Shown here in pieces: positions 36,086 to 43,351 of a stretch of 64,000 nucleotides of DNA. Below the pieces are notes generated by a model that made no database searches, was not told the DNA's origin, and was given only the letters and a program-made list of their open reading frames with translations. The first letter of the stretch is position 1; each line of letters begins with the position of its first letter. Source of the DNA: Gp13-AA77 sp035946735 (lineage in GTDB: Bacteria > Acidobacteriota > Terriglobia > UBA7540); assembly GCA_035946735.1 (NCBI GenBank), contig DASYYZ010000005.1, forward strand, positions 28,282 to 92,281, in the 5' to 3' direction. The position numbers were made by a program, and so were the translations under genes.

Positions 36086-36174
36086 GGGAGCGCGGTCGTC
36101 TCGCCCGCTCGCTCCATGATCCCGATGCCTTCGGGAGCCAGCACCACAAGCGTGGGCGAGACGCCCGCGCTCCC
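36086..36174. repeat. REP-like inverted repeat
   Basis: Two 23-bp arms (36086-36108 and 36152-36174) are inverted copies with two mismatches: GGGAGCGCGGTCGTCTCGCC at the left and GGCGAGACGCCCGCGCTCCC at the right. They are separated by 43 bp. GGAGCGCGGGCGTCTCGCCC-type palindromes are dispersed intergenic repeats in Acidobacteriota and Verrucomicrobiota genomes (from memory). It lies between the receptor and the CocE hydrolase and could fold into an mRNA-stabilising hairpin. Confidence 0.75.
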
Positions 36175-36211
36175 CGGGGAATTCGGAAACGCTCAAGGAG
36201 ATGCGATTCGC

Positions 36212-38113
36212 ATGAAAACTCGGCATACCGTGGCAGTTCTATCGCTATGCGCTGTGTTACTCTGCGCCGTCTCGCTCGTAGCTCTTCACGTCAGTGCCGG
36301 CGTCGGACAGACCACCCCGGCCGAGCCTGATTACACGCAGGTCTTCACCAAGCAGGACGTCATGATCCCGATGCGTGACGGCGTGAAGCTTCACACCGAG
36401 ATCTATACTCCGAAGCAGGCGGCTGAATCCCTGCCGTTCATCTTCGAGCGGACTCCGTACGGATTACACGATGACGAGAAGGGATTCACCACCAAGTTCG
36501 GCATCTACCAGGAGATGATTGCTGAAGGATTTATTTTTGTCTTTCAGGACATTCGCGGACGTTACGGCTCCGAAGGCAAGTTTGTGATGTTTCGCGATCC
36601 GCGTGACAAGAGCGATCCGCGCGCCATCGACGAGAGCACTGACACCTACGACAGCATCGATTGGCTGCTTAAAAACGTTCCCAACAACAACGGCAAGGTC
36701 GGAATTCTGGGCATCTCTTATGGCGGCTGGCTCACCACCATGGCTCTGCTCGATCCGCATCCGGCGCTCAAAGCCGCCTCCGAGCAGGCGTCGCCGGCCG
36801 ACCAGTTCCTGGGCGACGATTTTCATCATAACGGCGCTTTCCGGCTGAGCTACGGATTCGAATACGCCACCGAGATGGAGACTGGCAAAGAAAACTACAC
36901 ATTTCAGTTCGACCGCTTTGACACCTATGACTGGTACCTGAACATGCTGGGACCCATCAGCACGGGCAACACCAAGTACCTGCATGGGCAGGTCCCCACC
37001 TGGAACGATTTCACCGATCATCCCAACTACGACGAGTTCTGGCAAAAGCAGGCTTACGCCCCGTACTTAAAATCGCTGAAGCTCGCGGTTCCGAATCTCA
37101 ATGTCACGGGATGGTGGGACCAGGAGGACTTTTACGGGCCCAACAAGATTTACGAGCTCCTCGAAAAGAATGACGGCAACCAGATGAATTACCTGGCGGC
37201 CGGACCTTGGAACCACGGCGGCTGGGCGCACGGTGCCGGAGATCACCTGGGTGCGATTCAATTCGGAAGCGACACCAGCAAGTACTTCCGCCAGGAGATC
37301 CAATTGCCTTGGTTCACCTACTGGCTTAAGGGCAAGGGCAATCTTCCCGTGAAGGAAGCCGTCACCTTCGAGACCGGATCGAACCGCTGGATTCAATACG
37401 ACGAGTGGCCGCCCCGCCAGGGCATGTCCGACAGGAAACTATATCTTCACAGCGGCGGCGAGCTTTCTTTCGACCCGCCCGCCGAGACTGCTTCTGCCGA
37501 ATTCGACAGCTACATTTCCGATCCGGCGCACCCGGTGCCCTACCGTCACCGGCCCATTAGCCGCACCTATGGGCCGGCCTCGGGCTGGTTTGACTGGCTG
37601 GTGGAGGATCAGCGCTTTGTCTACCTGCGCGCCGATGTGGCCGCCTGGCAAACGCCCGTGCTCGATCGGGACGTGACAGTGACCGGCGATGTTGCGGCGC
37701 ACCTTTTTGCGTCCACCACCGGCTCGGACGCGGACTGGATTGTGAAACTGATCGACGTCTACCCGCAGGAGAACGAGAAGGACCCGCCAATGGGTGGATA
37801 CCAGTTGATGGTGGCTGACGAGGTCTTCCGCGCGCGCTTCCGCAATAGCTTTGAGCATCCTCAGCCTGTGACGCCGGGCCAAGTGACGGCATACACCGTC
37901 GACCTGCATACCACCGATCACACTTTCCTGAAGGGCCACCAGATCATGGTGCAGGTTCAGAGCACCTGGTTCCCGGTGATAGATCGCAATCCGCAGAAGT
38001 TTGTCCCCAACATCTACAAGGCGAAGAGTTCGGACTATCAGAGTGCCACTGAGCGCGTCTATCACTCAAAGCAGTATGCGTCCTACGTCGAGCTACCGGT
38101 GAAGGCAGAATAA
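36212..38113 (+). CDS. secreted CocE/NonD-type alpha/beta hydrolase 1
   Basis: From the ATG at 36212 (AAGGAG 11 nt before) the protein has 633 residues. A signal peptide (VAVLSLCAVLLCAVSLVALH) is followed by an alpha/beta-hydrolase domain with QDIRGRYGSEG, nucleophile motif GILGISYGGW and a late His in AAGPWNHGGW. A C-terminal jelly-roll domain follows (GDVAAHLFASTTGSDADWIV, LIDVYPQ). This is the build of cocaine esterase, glutaryl-7-ACA acylase and X-Pro dipeptidyl peptidases, so it probably cleaves an ester or amide of an exported substrate. The upstream frame through the REP element was rejected as a start. It follows the Oar-like receptor by 145 bp, suggesting joint use. Confidence 0.92.
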   Translation: MKTRHTVAVLSLCAVLLCAVSLVALHVSAGVGQTTPAEPDYTQVFTKQDVMIPMRDGVKLHTEIYTPKQAAESLPFIFERTPYGLHDDEKGFTTKFGIYQEMIAEGFIFVFQDIRGRYGSEGKFVMFRDPRDKSDPRAIDESTDTYDSIDWLLKNVPNNNGKVGILGISYGGWLTTMALLDPHPALKAASEQASPADQFLGDDFHHNGAFRLSYGFEYATEMETGKENYTFQFDRFDTYDWYLNMLGPISTGNTKYLHGQVPTWNDFTDHPNYDEFWQKQAYAPYLKSLKLAVPNLNVTGWWDQEDFYGPNKIYELLEKNDGNQMNYLAAGPWNHGGWAHGAGDHLGAIQFGSDTSKYFRQEIQLPWFTYWLKGKGNLPVKEAVTFETGSNRWIQYDEWPPRQGMSDRKLYLHSGGELSFDPPAETASAEFDSYISDPAHPVPYRHRPISRTYGPASGWFDWLVEDQRFVYLRADVAAWQTPVLDRDVTVTGDVAAHLFASTTGSDADWIVKLIDVYPQENEKDPPMGGYQLMVADEVFRARFRNSFEHPQPVTPGQVTAYTVDLHTTDHTFLKGHQIMVQVQSTWFPVIDRNPQKFVPNIYKAKSSDYQSATERVYHSKQYASYVELPVKAE

Positions 38114-38120
38114 TCGTTCT

Positions 38121-38687
38121 ATGCCAGCCAGCGACAAGAACCCAGAAGCCAGAAGGCAGAGGTTGGAAGACAAGATCGGCGCCCGGGGTCTCGTTCTGAT
38201 TTCTGGTTTCTGGTTTGTGGTTTGTGTCTCTTTCGGTTTCTATCCTCCACTTTCTGTTTTATCTTTCGCTGCCCCGCAGGTTGGGCCGCAGCCTGGCTTC
38301 GCCGAGGTCGTACAATCCCTCAAGCCTCTCATCGAGCACGAACTCGAGGACAAACGCCTTCCGTCGATCGCGGTGGCCCTTGTGGACGATCAGCGCATCG
38401 TGTGGGCGGAAGGCTTCGGATGGTCAGATCCCGGCCGCAAGGCACCCGCCAGCGCCGGAACCGTCTATCGCGTGGGTTCGGTCTCAAAGCTCTTCACCGA
38501 TATCGGCATCATGCAGCTGGTTGAGCAGGGAAAGCTTAACCTTGACGCACCGGTGGCGAGCTACCTTGGGCGCGGCGGTATTGATCGCGCGCGCCAAACT
38601 CGAATGCCGCATCTGAAGTGTACGAAGCTCCTAAGTAGGCCCAGGCGGGAGCGTAGTTTGGATCAATCTCGGTGGACTTTTCGGTAG
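38121..38687 (+). pseudogene. 5' fragment of a class C beta-lactamase-family gene
   Basis: The frame gives 188 residues. Residues about 55-150 match the start of serine beta-lactamase/DD-peptidase-like proteins: LIEHELEDKRLPSIAVALVD, WAEGFGWSDP, and the nucleophile motif YRVGSVSKLFTDIGIMQLVE followed by GKLNLDAPVASYL. Homology stops at about 38575. The remaining residues are Arg-rich and read into unrelated sequence, so two thirds of the family's usual length is missing, including the second motif (YxN) and KTG. The N-terminal 50 residues are encoded by a repeat (38138-38225) and are doubtful. It is almost surely not functional as an enzyme. Confidence 0.75.
38138..38225. repeat. imperfect inverted repeat of CCAGAAGCCAGAAG-type words
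   Basis: Left arm AACCCAGAAGCCAGAAGGCA faces right arm TTCTGATTTCTGGTTTCTGG (38194 onward), which is its approximate reverse complement. The spacer is about 30 bp. Such CAGAAGC-type runs are common between genes in Acidobacteriota (from memory). It occupies what would be the leader of the broken beta-lactamase-family gene. Confidence 0.55.
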
Positions 38688-38712
38688 TGGGCTCCTAAAG
38701 TAGCCCACTACC
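38683..38712 (+). terminator. 11-bp perfect hairpin at the break between two gene fragments
   Basis: GGTAGTGGGCT (38683-38693) and AGCCCACTACC (38702-38712) are perfect inverted repeats with an 8-nt loop, followed by GGGATTTTT. It has the shape of a terminator but lies exactly where homology to the MFS carrier begins, so it may be the end of a lost mobile element. A related direct repeat, GCTCCTAAGTAGGCCCA at 38627-38643 and GCTCCTAAAGTAGCCCA at 38691-38707, brackets the junction. Confidence 0.55.
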
Positions 38713-39323
38713 GGGATTTTTGGCTCATGGCATGTGCGTTCACTTTGGTTAGCGCAAGTGTGCAAGCATGTGTAGTCCACCTGGCGCCCATGCTGAATGA
38801 TCGCAACCTGGGCACGCGGGCGGCGGCTCTAGGCAGTTCGCTAATTGGTGCAGCGGTAATGATCGGTCGCCTGGGAACGGGATATTTGCTTGACCGTACT
38901 TTTGCTGCTCGGCTCGCCTCAATTCTATTTGCTGTTTCCGGCCTGGGAATCGCGCTGCTCTTGCTGGGTAGTCGCGGTGCCGCATTCGCTGGCGCATTCC
39001 TTGTTGGTCTCGGCTTGGGCGCAGAAGTCGATCTGATTCCCTATCTCGCCGGCCGATACTTTGGGCTGCGCGACTTCGGTAAGGTGTATAGCTCCCTATT
39101 CGCTGCTTTTGCCCTCGCCGGTGCGTTCGGTCCCCTCATGATGGGTGCAAGTTTCGACCGAACCGGCTCGTATCGCGACGCGCTGATCGCATTCCTCGCT
39201 GCGGCTATGTGCGCCGCTGCCCTAATAAGCCGCCTAGGACCTTACCGATTCCGCCCGCCGCGACCGGTCGAGAATCAGCCGATTTTGCCGGCGAGCGTGG
39301 CCGACGGAACTCTTCGAGCGTGA
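38702..39323 (+). pseudogene. 3' half of a major facilitator (MCT-like) carrier
   Basis: The sequence encodes about six membrane helices and MFS motifs of the second half: LGSSLIGAAVMIGRLGTGYL followed by LDRTFA (the RxGxGxLxDR-like loop), GLGLGAEVDLIPYLAGRYFG and LRDFGKVYSSLFAAFALAGA. Homology is already present before the ATG at 38727 (HYRDFWLMACAF read from about 38705), which shows that the N-terminal half has been lost rather than started anew. Complete carriers of this family have 12 helices and about 400 residues. The fragment keeps its natural C-terminus. No ribosome-binding site precedes the ATG. It is likely inactive. Confidence 0.8.
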
Positions 39324-39413
39324 CTGTGCCTCGGAAATGCCGAAGACATGCGAGGCGCTGGTGTCATGACCATTCGCCCGACAGATTGTTTGTTTGAAAT
39401 AGCAGGAGGGACC

Positions 39414-39545
39414 ATGTTAGTGCCAGCGCAAGAACCGATTTCACATTTTTATGCTCCCGGGCATAGCGCGCGCGAACTTGACCAATTGAGTGTACAGGCG
39501 CGAATGTACGAACCATTTACACGGCAGCTGTTTCAATCGCGATCC
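39414..39545 (+). pseudogene. N-terminal remnant of a class I SAM methyltransferase
   Basis: An ATG with AGGAGG 4 nt upstream starts YAPGHSARELDQLSVQARMY followed by EPFTRQLFQ. This matches the stereotyped opening of a common methyltransferase group (Y.LGHS..EL.RL..QAR...P.TR..F..AG..PG.RVLDVG). The expected GMRVLDVGSG motif is missing: from about 39545 the frame reads Arg/Pro-rich sequence. Thus the ribosome-binding site and first 45 codons survive but the catalytic domain is gone. It lies directly after the truncated MFS gene and adds to the evidence for a recombination scrap zone. Confidence 0.6.
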
Positions 39546-40111
39546 CTGCGCCCTGGCGGACGGCGCCCTTCTGCTTCCGCTCCGTGGCCCCCGTGTTTCG
39601 GTCCCCCCCAGGAAAGACCAGGCTGGAAGGTCCCGCCTTGAACGCCGTCTTTTCCGGCTCCTCCGCAAAAAGCAAGAGCTGGACCTGGGGAGCAGGCGCC
39701 AACCCGCCTTGAGGTGCCTCGCGAGCAAGCGAGGCAAGAAGAGGAGAATTTCAAACTACTACTACTCTGTGTGTACCTCAATCGCGCATCACTGATCGGC
39801 TTCGCCGGAAACGATGCCGAGCCGAAGTCCACCAAGAGCGAGACGGCCGTTACGGTCTTCTCGGTTGGCCACCCAGTGGGAGACCAGACTTCTGTCTGGA
39901 AAAGACGCAAGGAACAGGCATCGAGTAAAGTAGGGTGACCATTCGGCGGCGGCAAGCAGGAGGCCGAGTGCTCACTGGTGCTTTTCCAAGCCCGTCCCAC
40001 AGTGTGGCTGCGGGTCAGGCAAGTCTCGCTTTCCTTCCGGTGAATGTAACTCTCAGGACAGACATTGAGTTCCCCGGATCAGTAAACGGCAATGTCCACC
40101 AGGGCGCCCAT
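39546..40111. other. non-coding stretch with two hairpins
   Basis: No plausible gene is seen on either strand. Frames of 60-155 residues exist but show no protein-like features. Two inverted repeats stand out: TGCCTCGC / GCGAGGCA around a 6-nt loop (39715-39736) and CCAGAC / GTCTGG around TTCT (39884-39899). The region continues the degenerate zone that starts at 38.1 kb and ends at the 3' end of the enolase-superfamily gene. Confidence 0.5.
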
Positions 40112-41347
40112 TTAGCCATCACTCGACGGCCTATGAAATGACGCGCGCCCGGCAATTAACGGCACCTTACTCTTGAATCTCTCCAGATCGGTGCGATCAG
40201 CCAGTGCATTGTAAGCGCCCATGTACATTCCGCCGTGGGTACGATAGTAGTCAGCGTAGTGGGCTAGCTTGGCTTGGTCGAGTTCAACACCCAGGCCCGG
40301 CAGGTCCGAGGGGGTCATTGTCCAGCGGTCGAAGCGCATGAGTCCGCCCCGGATAACGTCATCGCTGTTGTAATCGTAGACGGTTTGGTGGTCCAGCGTC
40401 GCATTGGGAGTTGAAACCGCTAAGTGTACAAGCTTCATTTGGTTGATTCCGAGTTCTGCAACTGAATGCAGCACCACCGGCAAGGATGCGGCCTCGGCCA
40501 TGCCGCAAACCTTGCGCACGCCCCATACGCCGTCCGTGGTGTACGGATCCACCTCGATGATGTCCGCTGCTTCCGCTTTGATGGTGCGATAAGCTCCGTG
40601 GAAGGTTTTGGAGCTCTCGTCGGAAATCACGGGCGTAGGGACGCTCTGGCGAACGTAACGCATTCCATCCAAGTCTTCTTCGGCGCAAGGTTGTTCGACC
40701 GCTTCCAGGTCGAATCGCTCCAGTTCCCGAATAAACTTGACGGCAAACCCGGAAGAGAGCCCTTGATTGAAGTCAACGCGAAGCTTCGGCTTCGGTCCCA
40801 CGGCTTGCCGAATCGCAGCCAACCTGTCGAGAAGCGCCTGATCGTCGCCGTCGTACTTGACGTAGATCGTTTCACCACCTTCCTCCACGACTTTCTGAGC
40901 GTTGCGAGCCATGGTTTCCGGATCGGCAACGGGGACGATGCATATAAACCTCGCTTTGGCGTGGACCCGCCCTCCGAGTAGCTTATACAGAGGCTGGTTC
41001 GCGATCTTTCCCATGAGATCCCAGAGGGCCAGGTCGAGCCCGGACAAAGCGAGGCCCGCGAAGATGCGATCATAGTAGAGTCCGTTCAGGCCTAGGATGC
41101 GTTTGTAAATACGCTCGTGATCGAACGGGTCCTCCCCGATCAGGAAGGGCCCTGCCGCGTCCATCACACCTTTGGTGGTTTCGCCCGGCGGGAACAGGCA
41201 CGGCGACTCACCAATCCCGGTAAAGCCGCCGTCCGTCGTCACCTCTGCGATCACTACGGTGATACCTCGGGAGAGTCCGATTCTCCAAGGGTAGTCCTTG
41301 CAGAAGGGAACAGAAACGATTGTGTTCTTGACATCGACTATCTTCAT
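40112..41347 (-). CDS. mandelate racemase/muconate lactonizing enzyme family protein
   Basis: The 411-residue protein has the two-domain enolase-superfamily build. The N-terminal capping domain (MKIVDVKNTIVSVPF to ALWDLMGKIANQPLYKLLGG) is followed by the TIM barrel. That barrel shows IYVKYDGD (a lone Lys region), metal ligands in LRVDFNQG, AVEQPC and ISDESS, and a late His-containing strand (PVVLHSVAELGINQ). Members are dehydratases of sugar acids, cycloisomerases or racemases. The exact reaction is not determined by these motifs. It is the second gene of an operon with the multihaem cytochrome, 15 bp apart, driven from the promoter/operator at about 43107-43122. The last 25 residues are a loose tail. 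Confidence 0.9.
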   Translation of the reverse strand: MKIVDVKNTIVSVPFCKDYPWRIGLSRGITVVIAEVTTDGGFTGIGESPCLFPPGETTKGVMDAAGPFLIGEDPFDHERIYKRILGLNGLYYDRIFAGLALSGLDLALWDLMGKIANQPLYKLLGGRVHAKARFICIVPVADPETMARNAQKVVEEGGETIYVKYDGDDQALLDRLAAIRQAVGPKPKLRVDFNQGLSSGFAVKFIRELERFDLEAVEQPCAEEDLDGMRYVRQSVPTPVISDESSKTFHGAYRTIKAEAADIIEVDPYTTDGVWGVRKVCGMAEAASLPVVLHSVAELGINQMKLVHLAVSTPNATLDHQTVYDYNSDDVIRGGLMRFDRWTMTPSDLPGLGVELDQAKLAHYADYYRTHGGMYMGAYNALADRTDLERFKSKVPLIAGRASFHRPSSDG

Positions 41348-41362
41348 AACGCACTCCGTCGG

Positions 41363-43093
41363 TTAGGGAGGGGAGTGATCCTCAAGTCGGCGTAGCTGTG
41401 CGCGCGCCTCAATACTGTTCGGGAAGACTCTGACGAACCGGCGCCAGGTTTCACGTACCAGATCAGTCTCATTTTCAGCAGCGTATATCGCTGCGAGCTC
41501 ACCGTAGGCCTCCTGGATCATCGGATCTAATTCGATTGTTTTCTCCAAGTATTGGATGGCCTTGGTGTCGTTATTCGCCCGCCGCCAGGCCTGACCGGCG
41601 CGAAGGTAATTCGAGGCGGCTTCAGGCTCTACTTTGATCGCCTCTTCGTAGACAGTTGCGGAGTCCTCGTAACGGCCGAGATCAAACAATACCTGACCGA
41701 TGCCAGTAAGCACTGCGGCGTCTTTCGGGAAGCTGGAATGAACCTCTATCAGCAGTTGAGCGCCTCGTCGGGCCAAGTCAGGAACTTTCAGACTCCGCCC
41801 GACGGCAACCTCCGCGAGCCCGAGATTGCGCTGGGCAAACTCGGCCGGCGGCTCGTGCCAGGGAACGAGTTCGTTAGCCGATTCGGTCTGGCTCGATGGG
41901 AGTTCAGCCGGCGTCGGATTCACTCGCGTGATCCGATGATCGGTAAAGGTGGTGTGCCCTCCATCAGTGACCGGGCGGCGCGGCATGTGGCAGCCAATGC
42001 AGTCCTGATTCGGCTTCGGATGCGTTTTGAGCAGGCCGGTCCCGTGGCAAGAAAGGCATCGACTCCTGAAATAGGCGACAGGCCGGGCCGGCTGGTTATG
42101 GGGGTCATGACATGTTCCGCACCAAAGCCGGCCTCCGGTTTGGCGTGCACACGCGCTTAGAGCGAGTTGTTGAGCATGGCTGATGACCTTGAACGGCTTT
42201 GCAGCCGTAGGGTCGAGGGAGCCTTTGAAGACATAAATGGAATAAACGTCTTCGAGCTTCTGTCCGGGATGAAAATCGCGGATTCGACGACCAGGATTGA
42301 GCACCAGAGCTTGCCCGCTCAGGTGGCACTGCTCACAAACGCTGTTTCGCGCACGTGAGCTCAACCTGGCGGGATTGATAATTGAGCCGCGCGCCGGATT
42401 CTGCAGGTGAGCGTCGGCGGAACCGTGACAACGCTCGCAAGTGATTCCCTCGGAAACGACTGCGGGATCGGCATAACTGTTTATCGAGCCAGGCTTGGGA
42501 CTTGCGCGGCCCGCGTGGCAGAAAAGGCATTCCGGCTCAACCGGCCGAAAGAAGTCGGGAGCCAATGAGTCTTCGTATCCCGGCGCAATACCCCAACCCC
42601 GCCCGCCGTAGTAACAGAGCGGCGATTGATAAAGGTGGTCAGCCTGGCGAACGATAAACCCGACGGCGTGATTTCCCGAGCCGATGGCATAGGCAACTTT
42701 GTATTCTGACGTGCCCCCTTTTCGACTCAGACGCTGCACCATGCCGAAGGGCGTGATCTCAATCTTGAACTCCGTGTTGGAGAGCGAATGCAGGAAACCC
42801 CCCGGTGGCAATTTCGGTGATTTCGGGACTGATTCCAGCGCATGTGCCATGGGCGTCGCTTCGTATCCGGCGGTCTCCTTGGGATGACAACGAGCACACG
42901 GCACGCTACCCCTGGCGGGAGAAGAAAGGCACAGCACAATCAAAAGCCCTAACCCGGACACTGGAAAATCGCCCGCGAGACGGGTCGATTCGCAGCACCA
43001 ACTAGCGTTCGTGTCCAAGGTCCCATCCCATAGAGGAGGCGGTTGCTGGTCCCAAGGGTCTGCCCTCTCCCACCTCACAAAACGAAAATGCAC
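41363..43093 (-). CDS. seven-haem cytochrome c with C-terminal TPRs
   Basis: The 576-residue protein contains seven CxxCH haem sites: CARCH (66), CLFCH (189), CERCH (219), CEQCH (253), CGTCH (325), CLSCH (346) and CIGCH (365), with CIGCHMPRR and TFTDHRI typical of NrfA/octahaem-like relatives. A hydrophobic export segment is at about 44-62 (SGLGLLIVLCLSS). After residue 430 come three TPR units (AAVLTGIGQVLFDLGRYEDS). It should lie outside the cytoplasmic membrane and carry electrons or reduce a substrate. The start is uncertain: the GTG at 43093 has no ribosome-binding site and 45 odd residues precede the signal segment. Later GTG or TTG codons (for example at 42955) are possible. Confidence 0.85.
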   Translation of the reverse strand: MHFRFVRWERADPWDQQPPPLWDGTLDTNASWCCESTRLAGDFPVSGLGLLIVLCLSSPARGSVPCARCHPKETAGYEATPMAHALESVPKSPKLPPGGFLHSLSNTEFKIEITPFGMVQRLSRKGGTSEYKVAYAIGSGNHAVGFIVRQADHLYQSPLCYYGGRGWGIAPGYEDSLAPDFFRPVEPECLFCHAGRASPKPGSINSYADPAVVSEGITCERCHGSADAHLQNPARGSIINPARLSSRARNSVCEQCHLSGQALVLNPGRRIRDFHPGQKLEDVYSIYVFKGSLDPTAAKPFKVISHAQQLALSACARQTGGRLWCGTCHDPHNQPARPVAYFRSRCLSCHGTGLLKTHPKPNQDCIGCHMPRRPVTDGGHTTFTDHRITRVNPTPAELPSSQTESANELVPWHEPPAEFAQRNLGLAEVAVGRSLKVPDLARRGAQLLIEVHSSFPKDAAVLTGIGQVLFDLGRYEDSATVYEEAIKVEPEAASNYLRAGQAWRRANNDTKAIQYLEKTIELDPMIQEAYGELAAIYAAENETDLVRETWRRFVRVFPNSIEARAQLRRLEDHSPP

Positions 43094-43106
43094 CGCTTGC
43101 GAGATT

Positions 43107-43122
43107 GACAGACCATAATACC
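43107..43122 (-). promoter_or_regulatory. operator-like site S5 over the -10 box of the cytochrome operon
   Basis: On the minus strand this reads GGTATTATGGTCTGTC, with TATTAT as a likely -10 box (43115-43120). It is one of five related sites in the right part of the window (others at 43289, 51955, 52098 and 54590). The -35 region 17 bp upstream is poor, so an activator or a weak basal promoter is expected. Confidence 0.65.
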
Positions 43123-43249
43123 AATTCTCTCGGCCGTGGCCGCTGCCCTATCATTTGAGATTCAGTAAACACAGACCACCTGATCGACAGCACCGTCACC
43201 CGGTGGCCGCACAAGGGGTAATGGAAGGGACATTCTAAGGAGGTTTAGC

Positions 43250-43351
43250 ATGTCACGTGGAATCCTATTGACAGGCTTCTGGTCATTTGGTATACCGGTC
43301 TACCGCAGGAGACTATTGTGTGAGTGCGAGGAGGTGGACTGTGTCACGTAG
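43250..43351 (+). CDS. possible 33-codon leader ORF spanning promoter and operator
   Basis: An ATG at 43250 is preceded by AAGGAGG with 6 nt spacing, an ideal ribosome-binding site, and the frame runs 33 codons (MSRGILLTGFWSFGIPVYRR...) to a TAG at 43349-43351. It passes through the -35 box, -10 box and operator of the receptor gene and ends 11 nt inside the receptor frame starting at 43341. It could only be translated from a transcript starting further upstream. No homology is recognised. It may be a chance frame, but the ribosome-binding site is unusually good. Confidence 0.25.
   Translation: MSRGILLTGFWSFGIPVYRRRLLCECEEVDCVT
43268..43296 (+). promoter_or_regulatory. sigma70 promoter of Oar-like receptor 2
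   Basis: TTGACA (43268-43273), a 17-bp spacer and TATACC (43291-43296) form a near-consensus promoter 45 bp before the GTG start at 43341. The operator-like site S1 covers the -10 box. Confidence 0.75.
43289..43304 (+). promoter_or_regulatory. operator-like site S1
   Basis: GGTATACCGGTCTACC consists of two tandem 8-bp near-palindromes (GGTATACC and GGTCTACC). With its flanks it matches site S4 at 51955-51970 (minus strand) in 19 of 22 positions, differing only in the three bases ACC versus TAT. It overlaps the -10 box, so a bound protein would block RNA polymerase. Confidence 0.7.

Noticed and set aside
36056..36211. upstream extension of the CocE hydrolase 1 frame
   Set aside because: It is encoded by the REP-like repeat and the end of the receptor gene. 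The ATG at 36212 starts a proper signal peptide.
39533..40000. 155-residue minus-strand open frame in the scrap zone
   Set aside because: No ribosome-binding site, no protein-like pattern, and it runs across two hairpins and the methyltransferase remnant.
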